The position numbers were made by a program, and so were the translations under genes. Below are positions 8,399 to 16,267 of a stretch of DNA of 64,000 nucleotides, in pieces. Numbering within the stretch: the first letter of the stretch is position 1; each line of letters starts with the position of its first letter. The notes below the pieces were generated by a model. It was not told the DNA's origin. It saw nothing but the letters and a program-made list of their open reading frames with translations, and did not search any database. Source of the DNA: Candidatus Cloacimonadota bacterium (GTDB lineage: Bacteria > Cloacimonadota > Cloacimonadia > Cloacimonadales > TCS61); assembly GCA_030445745.1 (NCBI GenBank), contig JASUTE010000002.1, forward strand, positions 124,001 through 188,000. The letters are read 5' to 3'.

Positions 8399-8418
8399 AA
8401 AAAAAGGCCTTCGGGCTG
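8399..8418 (-). terminator. Weak terminator-like hairpin after the DUF58 gene
   Basis: On the minus strand, 15-35 bp past the DUF58 stop, a short GC hairpin (GCC-CGAA-GGC) is followed by a run of seven T. The stem is only three base pairs, so it is a weak candidate, but position and T-run fit the end of the long envelope operon before the AT-rich island begins. Confidence 0.3.
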
Positions 8419-8433
8419 CTGAATATCCAATAA

Positions 8434-9315
8434 TCACATTAGTTTAGCTCTTTTTATCATATATTGCAACAGGTTGTCCTTGAAGGGAGTGTTGGTGTTT
8501 ATCAGGTTGTATTCAATGCGCATGTCATGACATTTATTTTTAATGTATTCCCGGTTTTCAGCATATTTTTGTCTGTATTTTTTACGAATTTGCCAGGGCG
8601 AAACCGTGATTTTCTCACCCGTTTCAGCGTCTATGAACTCAGTTTCGTGCTTGTAGTCGAAATCACGCTCCTGTTGGTCTTCAATGTGGAAAACAATAAC
8701 CTCGTGCTTGGCATGACGAAAATGCTTCAAACCGCTTAAAATCTTGTCTGGGTCGTCTATCAAATCGGAGATCAGGATGATGAGTCCGCGTTTTTTAATT
8801 CTTTCGGCTAATGAATGCAGCACACTGGCAGTGTTGGTTTGGTCGGAAGCTTCTAATTTGTAGATATTTTGGAAGATGATATCCAGATATTTACGATTTG
8901 CGCGTGGTGGCAGGTAGTTGGTGGTTTTATTGGTAAAGGAAAGCAGGGAAACCGCATCCTGCTGGTTTATCATCAGGTAGGAAAGCGCTGAAGCGAAAGC
9001 TTTGGCATATTCCAATTTATTTATCTTTTGCGAACTAAAGCTCATCGAGCGGCTGTGGTCGAGCAAGATATAACTTTTCAGGTTAGTTTCTTCTTCGTAG
9101 CGTTTTATGTAATAGCGATTGGTTTTGGCAAAAACCTTCCAATCCAAATTACGCAGAGAATCACCCGGATTGTACTGGCGGTGGTCGGAAAATTCCACAC
9201 TAAAACCGTGATAAGGTGAGCGGTGCAGGCCTATCATAAAACCTTCTACAATAAGTTTAGCACGCAGGCTGAACTTATCTAGCGAAGCTATGAATTCGTC
9301 TTGTAAAAAATTCAT
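8434..9315 (-). CDS. DUF58 domain protein (VWA-like fold)
   Basis: 293 residues. Contains the DUF58 hallmark GDSLRNLDWKVFAKTNRYYI followed by KRYEEETN, then a von Willebrand A-like fold with the metal-site start LLDHSRSM (an Asp-x-Ser-x-Ser variant, DHSRS). DUF58 proteins are usually partners of MoxR AAA ATPases and occur in Bat operons linked to stress tolerance and envelope assembly; the biochemical role is unproven. No MoxR gene is in the window. It overlaps the preceding small membrane-protein gene by 4 bp and ends the 13-gene run. Downstream Bat-type VWA genes are absent: the AT-rich restriction island follows instead. Confidence 0.85.
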   Translation of the reverse strand: MNFLQDEFIASLDKFSLRAKLIVEGFMIGLHRSPYHGFSVEFSDHRQYNPGDSLRNLDWKVFAKTNRYYIKRYEEETNLKSYILLDHSRSMSFSSQKINKLEYAKAFASALSYLMINQQDAVSLLSFTNKTTNYLPPRANRKYLDIIFQNIYKLEASDQTNTASVLHSLAERIKKRGLIILISDLIDDPDKILSGLKHFRHAKHEVIVFHIEDQQERDFDYKHETEFIDAETGEKITVSPWQIRKKYRQKYAENREYIKNKCHDMRIEYNLINTNTPFKDNLLQYMIKRAKLM

Positions 9316-9494
9316 TCAGATGATTTTTTGAATCCTGAAATAATAGCTGCAGGGAATACGATAACATAAGCAACCACCAAAATTACTGGTGATATTGTTT
9401 TATCGCCGCTTCCCATAATTAAATAACCTACTATTGTTAGTAAAATGCCTAAAATTAAGAGGATCTTATTTAATGGTTTCCAAATAAATCTCAT
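9312..9494 (-). CDS. Small two-TM membrane protein (DUF3098-like)
   Basis: 60 residues with two hydrophobic helices (ILLILGILLTIVGYLIM and VILVVAYVIVFPAAII) separated by a short polar loop GSGDKTIS. Size and layout resemble the DUF3098 family of Bacteroidota, whose function is unknown. It overlaps both neighbours by 4 bp (ATGA-type), so it is very probably translated with the TPR lipoprotein and the DUF58 protein. Inner-membrane location is inferred from the helices. Confidence 0.65.
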   Translation of the reverse strand: MRFIWKPLNKILLILGILLTIVGYLIMGSGDKTISPVILVVAYVIVFPAAIISGFKKSSE

Positions 9495-11404
9495 TTTTCA
9501 TCCTTTGCCAAAATTTTTAATAAAAGTTCTTCAGATTTTTTTACATAATCTGTCTCATTATTCAAATTTATAGCCATTTTTAGGAAATAGCTCGCCTTTT
9601 CCAAATTCTCTGTTTTCCAATAAAAATAACCCAGATGATAAGCTTCTTCGCTGCTATTTATTGTAGCGTTTTGTACTTTGTCAAAAGCTTTTTGGGCTTC
9701 TGAATATCTTTTTTGCTTTACGTAAAGCCAGGCCAAGCTATCCCAAATATAATGTGAATCTGGTTGCAGCTCAACAGCTTTTTGCAAAAGTTTTTCCGCT
9801 TTTGGATACAAGCGGCTAATTTCCTGGTTTGCAATAAAATAACCGTAGTAGTTCAAAATATCGGCATCAGCGGGATAGAGGCTAGCAGCAGTTTGCAGAG
9901 CTTGCAGGGCGGAATCGATTTTAGCCTCTTGTTCATAGTAGTCTGCCAGAAAAATATAGCTTACCGCCTGCAGGCTATCCTGCTGAGCTTTTTGCATAAA
10001 TTTAAAAGCTTTATCTTGTTTACCTTGAGAACGCAAATAGAGTGCGATCTCTTCGTTGGCGTTAATATTTCCAGCTTGAGAAAATAGTTGATAAGCTTTC
10101 TCGGTGTTTTCGGAATTTATCAGGTAGGTAAGAGCAGCAACTGAGAAAAGTTTATTTTTTTCAATAAAGTCATCATCTACCTGCGCTAGAAATTTCTGGG
10201 AAAGCTCTTTTTGTTCTAAAGTAGCGTAGATATTGGCCAAAACGAAGTTTGTTTTATTGGTGTCGAACTTTTGTAGCTCTTCCAAAAGAGCTAGAATTTC
10301 CACATCTGTTGCTTGCATCATCATCTGTTCGTTAAAAAAGTAGATAATTATAAGTGGTTCCTTTATTTGATTCAGATAATAAGCTGTTTTAGTGTAATTT
10401 GCAAGCTGGAAAAATTGCTGTGCTACATATTGATAGAATGAGTCTTGCTGCTCTGGTTCCAGCTCTTTATTTTGGGCAATATATTCGCCGGTTTCAGCAG
10501 CTAATTCATGTTTACCCAGTTCCACAGCAGCAAAGAAAAGATAGCGCAAGATTTGCTGGGTGTCCAGCTCGTAACAAAGCTGTTTGTGCTGGACTATTTT
10601 AGCAAAATTTTGTTCACGAAAATTTAGTTCGATAAAATACTGTTGCAAGGAAGTTGAGACAGCTTTGTCTGCTGCCAAGCGGTCTTCGATAAGCTGAATA
10701 ATATGTTGGGAAGGATAAAGCCGGCTGGAAAACACGATCAGCTTCTCAAAAGTTTCTTCATTATCCCATTTTTCATGTGCCTTTTCCAGAATTTGTATTC
10801 CCTTTTCTTCATCGATCCTAAAATAAAGTTCACCCAAAATTAGAGCAAACTTAGCATTCTCCCAAGGCTGTTCTTCAGCTTGCTGCAGAAGTTTTTCATC
10901 AGCTTCTGGCTTATTTTGCATTTGGAATAGGTAGTAGATGAGTATTTTTTGCATATCCGGCTGCATTTCGATGGCTTCACGAAAATATTTATCTGCTTTT
11001 TCTATACTTTTCTGGGAAGCATAAAATCGTGCCAAATCGAACAAGATTTCAGCGTTGTATTGACCTTTTTTATAGTAATTATGCGCTAAAGTTGTTAATT
11101 TCTTTTGGTAAGTGGAATCTTTTTGGGCTAAGTAGGAAAGGATTTCTATCTGACGTTGCTTTAGATAGATAGTTTTTTCATCGGAAGTTATTGCCTTATC
11201 CAATAATTTTTCTGCTAAGCCTAAATTTTGATTTTGAATGGCTGTTTCTGCCAAGGAGTAATAATGGACAGATTTCAAGTTAGCACTCTTGGAGGATGGT
11301 TTTGGCAATTTTGAAGCAGAATTTTGTCCTAACCAACCGCAACCACTTATTAATAATACAATAAAAAGGGCCGCTAACGACCCTTGCCAATTTTTTAATT
11401 TCAT
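9491..11404 (-). CDS. TPR-repeat lipoprotein
   Basis: 637 residues. The N-terminus has a hydrophobic stretch ending in the lipobox LISGC (Cys22), so it is probably a lipoprotein on the periplasmic side of a membrane. The rest is helical with many tetratricopeptide repeats; clear ones are LAEKLLDKAITSDEKTIYL near residue 63, KADKYFREAIEMQPDMQKIL near 135, and a tail series including ALQTAASLYPADADILNYYG and EKLLQKAVELQPDSHYIWDS. TPR scaffolds mediate protein-protein contacts; no enzyme domain is seen. Located 6 bp after the barrel-like gene and overlapping the small membrane protein gene. It may serve as scaffold for a complex with the DUF58 protein (inference). Confidence 0.8.
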   Translation of the reverse strand: MKLKNWQGSLAALFIVLLISGCGWLGQNSASKLPKPSSKSANLKSVHYYSLAETAIQNQNLGLAEKLLDKAITSDEKTIYLKQRQIEILSYLAQKDSTYQKKLTTLAHNYYKKGQYNAEILFDLARFYASQKSIEKADKYFREAIEMQPDMQKILIYYLFQMQNKPEADEKLLQQAEEQPWENAKFALILGELYFRIDEEKGIQILEKAHEKWDNEETFEKLIVFSSRLYPSQHIIQLIEDRLAADKAVSTSLQQYFIELNFREQNFAKIVQHKQLCYELDTQQILRYLFFAAVELGKHELAAETGEYIAQNKELEPEQQDSFYQYVAQQFFQLANYTKTAYYLNQIKEPLIIIYFFNEQMMMQATDVEILALLEELQKFDTNKTNFVLANIYATLEQKELSQKFLAQVDDDFIEKNKLFSVAALTYLINSENTEKAYQLFSQAGNINANEEIALYLRSQGKQDKAFKFMQKAQQDSLQAVSYIFLADYYEQEAKIDSALQALQTAASLYPADADILNYYGYFIANQEISRLYPKAEKLLQKAVELQPDSHYIWDSLAWLYVKQKRYSEAQKAFDKVQNATINSSEEAYHLGYFYWKTENLEKASYFLKMAINLNNETDYVKKSEELLLKILAKDEK

Positions 11405-11410
11405 AATCTC

Positions 11411-12154
11411 CTAGAAAGTCATCTTGTAAATAAGTATTATAGTTCTATCGGTACCATGGGTATCGGAACGATTTCCCAACATATCGTAGAAAGCTGCTTT
11501 CAAGATAAGGTTTTCGGAAAAATGCACTGAAGCAGCAGCATTCAAATAACCGATTTTTTCCAAATCGCAAATACCACCACAATTTGAGTTATCGTTCCAG
11601 GCAAAATCGTATTCAGCCAGTAAGTTAACCACATCTCCCGCCGATTTATCTACACCCAGAAATACGTTTAGATCGTCGTCATCTTCTGCTTCGAAGCTAT
11701 AATTAACACCACCATGAAAGCCCAAATTTCCCAAAAAGTTATAATTTTTGCTAGCAACAGCATAAAATCCCTTCGATTTAATGTCGTAGCGTTTGGCGTC
11801 TTCATGATGGCTGCCGTGGCCTTGGGAGTCGTAACCAACAGCTAAAGCAGGATATTTCACGGTTTCGTCTATCAGGCGATATTTCGCATTGAACTCAACC
11901 CGATCGTGCCATTGTGGATCTTGGTTGCCGACTATATGTTCGGCCCCATAGCTAACCCCGAACATAAAACGAGGAAAGAGGCCAACCCTGGTTCCCAATA
12001 ATAGGCCATTTTCGCGATAGATCTTTGCCGAGATCTCCGATTCACCTTTTTGTAAAATGCCGGCTGTGGGAACATCTATAAGGTCGTTTAATTCATAAGC
12101 AAAAAGCGGGACTAAAAACAGGGAAATTATTAAAATCAAGAAAATACGTTTCAT
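11411..12154 (-). CDS. YjbH-like outer-membrane beta-barrel protein
   Basis: 247 residues with a cleavable signal (MKRIFLILIISLFLVPLFAYE). The mature start LIDVPTAGILQKGE followed by alternating strands resembles the short YjbH-like barrel family, where a DxPTAG-type start is common. The protein ends in KMTF: a terminal Phe is the usual signal for outer-membrane insertion. Repeated aromatic-rich strands (FYAVASKNYNFLGNLGFHGG) support a barrel. Function is unknown; YjbH relatives are linked to polysaccharide export in other bacteria. Lies between the DUF4837-like and TPR lipoprotein genes with 6-9 bp gaps. Confidence 0.65.
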   Translation of the reverse strand: MKRIFLILIISLFLVPLFAYELNDLIDVPTAGILQKGESEISAKIYRENGLLLGTRVGLFPRFMFGVSYGAEHIVGNQDPQWHDRVEFNAKYRLIDETVKYPALAVGYDSQGHGSHHEDAKRYDIKSKGFYAVASKNYNFLGNLGFHGGVNYSFEAEDDDDLNVFLGVDKSAGDVVNLLAEYDFAWNDNSNCGGICDLEKIGYLNAAASVHFSENLILKAAFYDMLGNRSDTHGTDRTIILIYKMTF

Positions 12155-12163
12155 AGCTTACTC

Positions 12164-13213
12164 CTAATTATTTTTTATTTCTATGGTTCTGCTAATTACT
12201 TCCAATTCTATCAGATCTTTCAGTTTTTCACCTTCTGGGTAGTAAACTGAATTATCAATAAGATAGGCTGTACCAGAGGGTTTGTGATAAAAAGCAAAGG
12301 TTTGAAAAGCTCCACCTACCATATATTTCTTATTTTGCCATCTTCCCCACAACTTCCAGCCTTCATGGCCTGCTAAATCGTAAAATTTGACCTGCACAGT
12401 ATCATCATTAAATTCATCTTCATCGTAGTATTTCCAGGCCAGTTCTGCTCTTTTTCGCTTTATCCACTCTCTGTTCACACTGTCAGCAGGAATTTTTTCA
12501 TAGTAAACAGAAAGAAATCTGTCAGCATGTTTTCTCAGACGGGCTAGATAGCATATAAAATTATTTGCGGGGTCTTCTTTGTAAACTATGTAATTTTGGG
12601 GAATTTGCATCTTCCAAGGCAAATTGGCAAATTTGGAAGCAGGATATACTTTTGCCTGATATATTTGCCGGGCAATGCGGTCGTACAATTTCTTTTGGAA
12701 AAGCTCAAAAGTTTTATTGGATTGCAAAATATTGAATTTTAGCAGATTTTCTTCGTTATTTCCTACCAAAAATAGCACATATTGGTCGTTTGCCCACAAA
12801 TTTTCTACCGGATACATACCCACAGAATTTTTCTGAATATCTGCCTCAACTTGTGTTCCCATTTTTTCTTTAACGAAGGCGGAGACTCTCTGATTAGATT
12901 GCATATTACAGAAAAAGATCAAATTATTAAATTTATAAAACTGATCCAGGTTTTCCAGTGGAGCTCTTTTCACTGTAAAATATTGCTCATTGCGATTGGT
13001 GAAAACATAACGCTCTAAACTTTTTCGCAAATGTGGTTCTGCATATTCCCATATCCTATCATCAGCAAATACATAAATAGTTTGTTTATGTCCCCAGGCC
13101 ATAGGTTTTCTGGGGTTAGTTTTCCCAGTTTGGGGTGTGTATGTATTTTCGGAGCGATTGCTGCAGCCAAAAATAATAAAGATTCCTAATAAAAGTAGAA
13201 TAAATCTACGCAT
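12164..13213 (-). CDS. DUF4837-like lipoprotein
   Basis: 349 residues. Signal with lipobox IIFGC (Cys16). The mature part starts with a Ser/Thr/Pro-rich linker, then KQTIYVFADDRIWEYAEPHL, which resembles the DUF4837 family of Bacteroidota, including the later Trp-rich blocks (LPWKMQIPQNY, WKLWGRWQNKKYMVGG). Function unknown. Its start overlaps pgsA by 8 bp and the stop lies 9 bp before the barrel gene. Anchored probably to the inner leaflet of the outer membrane (inference). No catalytic residues recognised. Confidence 0.65.
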   Translation of the reverse strand: MRRFILLLLGIFIIFGCSNRSENTYTPQTGKTNPRKPMAWGHKQTIYVFADDRIWEYAEPHLRKSLERYVFTNRNEQYFTVKRAPLENLDQFYKFNNLIFFCNMQSNQRVSAFVKEKMGTQVEADIQKNSVGMYPVENLWANDQYVLFLVGNNEENLLKFNILQSNKTFELFQKKLYDRIARQIYQAKVYPASKFANLPWKMQIPQNYIVYKEDPANNFICYLARLRKHADRFLSVYYEKIPADSVNREWIKRKRAELAWKYYDEDEFNDDTVQVKFYDLAGHEGWKLWGRWQNKKYMVGGAFQTFAFYHKPSGTAYLIDNSVYYPEGEKLKDLIELEVISRTIEIKNN

Positions 13214-13781
13214 TTTTTGCTCCTTTTTGGAAATAGGTTATACCAGATAAAATAGTTATTATACCCACTATCCAAAAGAAAATTTTGAAAATCTGCGTAA
13301 TATTTTCATGATAGGGAGTTAAATTTTCTTGGAAGTATTGGAAAATCGAATAATAAATAAAGGCGGTAATAATTCCAAACATTTGGAAAACGGTTTTCAG
13401 CTTACCCCAAATATTAGCAGCAATGTAGATCTTTTTTTTGGAATAATAGCTGCGTAATACTGAAACTGCTACCTCACGCAAAATTATTATAACCAGCACA
13501 AAGATGTTTACAAACTGTATAGGCGGTAAAGTAAGCGCAATAAGTGCCGCGATAACCAAAATTTTATCTGCTAGCGGATCCATAATTTTACCAAAATTAC
13601 TAATAACTTCAAATCTGCGGGCTAACATACCGTCATAATAGTCGCTAATACTAGCAACAATAAACAACAACGTGGCAATAATGTAGTGCGATTGAATATC
13701 GGAAAAAAACACGAACCAGATAAACAAAGGGACTAGTAAAATTCGAATTATTGTAAGAATATTAGGAACATATTTTTTCAT
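13206..13781 (-). CDS. pgsA: CDP-diacylglycerol-glycerol-3-phosphate 3-phosphatidyltransferase
   Basis: 191 residues, all-helical membrane enzyme. It makes phosphatidylglycerol phosphate, the first committed step to phosphatidylglycerol and cardiolipin. The CDP-alcohol phosphotransferase motif is perfect: Asp47-x2-Asp50-Gly51-x2-Ala54-Arg55-x8-Gly64-x3-Asp68-x3-Asp72. The N-terminal NILTIIRILLVP is typical of PgsA, and about six hydrophobic helices follow. It shares one base with the end of the FtsX-like gene (TAATG) and overlaps the DUF4837-like gene by 8 bp. Phosphatidylserine synthase is the main alternative, but N-terminus and length favour PgsA. Confidence 0.9.
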   Translation of the reverse strand: MKKYVPNILTIIRILLVPLFIWFVFFSDIQSHYIIATLLFIVASISDYYDGMLARRFEVISNFGKIMDPLADKILVIAALIALTLPPIQFVNIFVLVIIILREVAVSVLRSYYSKKKIYIAANIWGKLKTVFQMFGIITAFIYYSIFQYFQENLTPYHENITQIFKIFFWIVGIITILSGITYFQKGAKNA

Positions 13782-14602
13782 CAGAATTTCTCTCCTATTA
13801 TGCTTCTAGCAAGTAAACCACTTATCATTATTGCGATAGCTTCCCACACAAACCATTTTAGGGGAAGGAGATTAGTAATATAACCCTGCTCTATTGCCCA
13901 AAAATTTAAAACTAAATTTAGCAAAACGGGCAAAAGTGTCAACATTGTCAATAGTGAATAGAATTTTATGTTTCTGAGTTTAGGATTACCTCCAGCTTTG
14001 CGAAAAACGTGCCAATAGCTATTATTTTTATTGGCAAAATTAACCCAGAGAAATGTTATAAAAAGTATGAAAAGCAGGCTAATGCCAATTTGTATTGGCA
14101 GTAAAATTTGCTGTAGAAAATGAATTTTGTTTTTCAAATCAGCGGTTTTTCCCCGAATTTCTTGCCATAGATTTTCATTATAGTTTATATCAGCGTTTTC
14201 ATCCATTGCCAAAATCAATTGTGTTATTCTTTGTTTACTGGCAGCGTCAAAAGCAGAGGTATCAAAGAATATTGTCATCACATGTGGTAATGAGTATTTT
14301 TCTTTTAAGAGCTCAGCTTCTTGCAGATGATATTTTTCTATCAGTTTTTCCACAACTTCAGTGTTTGTTTCAATTTCTATGGAATGGATATACTCTTCAT
14401 TGATAATAGTTTTTTTTAGAGCTTTTAAGCCTGCCGCTTTTTCCGAAAAAATCACCATAGGTATTACTGATAAATTAGAATAATAATCTTCTACTTCCTG
14501 TTCCCATTTTTGTAACTGCTGTTGATAGAAAAGATGGCCGGTATTCCAGCAACTAACAATAAGAAAGATGATGAGAAATAACAGAAAGCCGTATCTTTTC
14601 AT
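13781..14602 (-). CDS. FtsX-like permease
   Basis: 273 residues with FtsX topology: one N-terminal membrane helix, a ~120-residue extracytoplasmic domain, then three helices (starting near LLPIQIGISLLFILF, FYSLLTMLTLLPVLLNLVL and WFVWEAIAIMISGLLA). FtsX works with the ATPase FtsE at the septum to switch on cell-wall hydrolases through its outer loop. It overlaps the degenerate FtsE-like ATPase gene by 4 bp. An M23/LytM peptidase, the usual class of FtsEX client, is encoded in the same run. Sequence identity to model FtsX looks low, so the call rests on topology and partner. Confidence 0.7.
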   Translation of the reverse strand: MKRYGFLLFLIIFLIVSCWNTGHLFYQQQLQKWEQEVEDYYSNLSVIPMVIFSEKAAGLKALKKTIINEEYIHSIEIETNTEVVEKLIEKYHLQEAELLKEKYSLPHVMTIFFDTSAFDAASKQRITQLILAMDENADINYNENLWQEIRGKTADLKNKIHFLQQILLPIQIGISLLFILFITFLWVNFANKNNSYWHVFRKAGGNPKLRNIKFYSLLTMLTLLPVLLNLVLNFWAIEQGYITNLLPLKWFVWEAIAIMISGLLARSIIGEKF

Positions 14603-15216
14603 AATAGCATCAATTCCTTGTTTTGAATCCGCATATTATGGTTAAAATTTTCTAATAAATTTCTGGAGGTAGCAATAAGAATAGAATTATTTTGAAGGCA
14701 GTTTTCCAAAATATGCATAGCTTTCGAAAAATTCACTTCATCAAAGTAAGCGTCAAAGTCGTCTAAGAGAATAATATTAGGGATTTGTACGGCGGCGCGG
14801 ACAATCTCAATGAATTTTTGTTCGGAATAGGAAAGAGAGCCAGCCTTTTCATCTATTTTGGCAGTTAACCCAGCCAGGTGAGCATTTTCCGTGATTTTAT
14901 TTTTTAGTCGTGATGTTAGTTTGGCAAAGGGTAAGCACAAATTTTCCCAAACCGATTTTTGGGGAAGCAAATGGCAGGAGCGTTCTATGAAAATATGGCT
15001 GCATTTCATTTTAGAAGAAAAAATCTTCTTTTCTTGCCAATTTATATCACCAGAAACAGCTTTATATTGTCCGCTTATAGCTTTTAGTAGCAAAGTTTTG
15101 CCACTCTGGTTTTTTCCCAGAATAAGGTAGCTGGTACCTGGTTGAAAAACGGCATAATCAGCAATTAATACACGCTTTTCCGCACTTTTTATTTCCAAAT
15201 TATCAATTTTTAGCAT
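14599..15216 (-). CDS. FtsE-like ABC ATPase with degenerate catalytic motifs
   Basis: 205 residues. Walker A is intact (GKNQSGKT, 34-41), and the segment CHLLPQKSVWENLCLP matches the FtsE block FRLLPDRTVYENVA. Other motifs are altered: the Q-loop Gln is Glu78 (FIERS), the signature LSGGE is LSYSE (128-132), the Walker B catalytic Glu is Asp153 (ILLDDFD), and the H-loop His is Ser184 (ATSRN). Such changes would normally slow or stop ATP hydrolysis. It overlaps the FtsX-like gene by 4 bp and follows the methyltransferase by 3 bp. Probably part of an FtsEX-like complex that works as a nucleotide-gated switch, or with very slow turnover (inference). Confidence 0.75.
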   Translation of the reverse strand: MLKIDNLEIKSAEKRVLIADYAVFQPGTSYLILGKNQSGKTLLLKAISGQYKAVSGDINWQEKKIFSSKMKCSHIFIERSCHLLPQKSVWENLCLPFAKLTSRLKNKITENAHLAGLTAKIDEKAGSLSYSEQKFIEIVRAAVQIPNIILLDDFDAYFDEVNFSKAMHILENCLQNNSILIATSRNLLENFNHNMRIQNKELMLL

Positions 15217-15219
15217 AAA

Positions 15220-15822
15220 TCAATTCCATTTCAGGGTAATAATTACCCTTTTATTATTATGTAATAATTTCTTCTTAGCAATCTGCAGGTCAACATTTTT
15301 ACACATTTTTTCTATTTCCAGTAAGCGAAATGATGGATATATTAGAAATGCCTTTCCCTTTTTATCTAAATTTTTTTGAATATTTTTCAAGACATCTGGC
15401 AGAGAACATTTTATTTCGTGACGAGCAATTGCTCTTACGCGATCGGGGCTAATACGTCCCTTATTTGGAGGAATATAGGGCGGATTGGAAACAATGATAT
15501 CGAAAGATTGGTAGGTGTTAAATTCGCGCAGGTCTGCTTTCAGAAATTTTGCCTCTACCTTAGCAGATCTCAGGTTTTGACGGGCAAGCTGTACCAAATG
15601 TGGTTGTATCTCTATTCCGATGATCTTCCATAGGGGACGATAATGCGCCAACATAATGCCGATAATGCCATTGCCGCTGCCTAGTTCCAAAACATTTTGT
15701 TTAACTGTAGGACTGGTTTGCAGGATTTGTTCAACTAAAGCTGAGGTATCTTCTGTTATGCCCAGTCCACTGCCGGTTTGACTGATAGTTTTGCCGAAAG
15801 GTAACAAAACTGAATTTTTCAT
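15220..15822 (-). CDS. TrmN6-like SAM-dependent methyltransferase
   Basis: 200 residues. Rossmann-fold methyltransferase with motif I LELGSGNGIIGIML, an acidic end of strand 2 (IGIEIQPHLVQLA) and catalytic NPPY in SNPPYIPP, the N6-adenine signature used by TrmN6 (m6A37 of tRNA-Val) and related RNA/protein methyltransferases. The lead-in LLPFGKTISQTGSGLGITED is a variant of the FRFKQFTVxxDxxAMKVGTDG start of TrmN6, so the substrate may differ. It overlaps dut by 4 bp. HemK/PrmC-like enzymes are longer, which argues against them. Confidence 0.7.
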   Translation of the reverse strand: MKNSVLLPFGKTISQTGSGLGITEDTSALVEQILQTSPTVKQNVLELGSGNGIIGIMLAHYRPLWKIIGIEIQPHLVQLARQNLRSAKVEAKFLKADLREFNTYQSFDIIVSNPPYIPPNKGRISPDRVRAIARHEIKCSLPDVLKNIQKNLDKKGKAFLIYPSFRLLEIEKMCKNVDLQIAKKKLLHNNKRVIITLKWN

Positions 15823-16256
15823 AAACTGGTATGGCCAAAACCGCCGCTACCTCGCGCTGTTGCGTCTAAGTGTTCGGTCTGCTGCCACTTAACTACCTCG
15901 TATTTTGCTATTACCATCTGTGCAATTCTGGTGCTGGGAGATAGTTTAAAATCGGTTTTTCCAAAATTAAACAAGATTATCTTAATTTCACCTCGATAAT
16001 CAGCATCAATAGTACCAGGAGAATTTAAAATTCCAATTTCCGATTCTAAAGCCAGCCCGCTCCGAGGTCTTATCTGGGCTTCATAGCCGGGTGGCAAGCT
16101 TATGGCAATTCCTGTAGAAACCAACTTTACCTGGCCAGCAGGAATGATTAATTCTTTTGGGTTAGCAGAGTAGAGATCGTATCCAGCAGCGTGTTCCGAC
16201 ATTTTTTGTGGCAGATGCGCCTGAGGTATTAGCTTTTTTATTTTTATATTTATCAT
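15819..16256 (-). CDS. dut: dUTP diphosphatase
   Basis: 145 residues, the normal length of trimeric dUTPases, which hydrolyse dUTP to dUMP to keep uracil out of DNA. All five motifs are visible: AGYDLYS (1), RPRSGLA (2), GTIDADYRGEIKI (3), RIAQMVI (4) and the C-terminal arm RGSGGFGHTSL (5). Asp and Tyr of motif 3 bind and activate the nucleotide. Lies 11 bp after ispA and overlaps the methyltransferase gene by 4 bp. Confidence 0.95.
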   Translation of the reverse strand: MINIKIKKLIPQAHLPQKMSEHAAGYDLYSANPKELIIPAGQVKLVSTGIAISLPPGYEAQIRPRSGLALESEIGILNSPGTIDADYRGEIKIILFNFGKTDFKLSPSTRIAQMVIAKYEVVKWQQTEHLDATARGSGGFGHTSL

Positions 16257-16267
16257 TTTAGTTTGTG

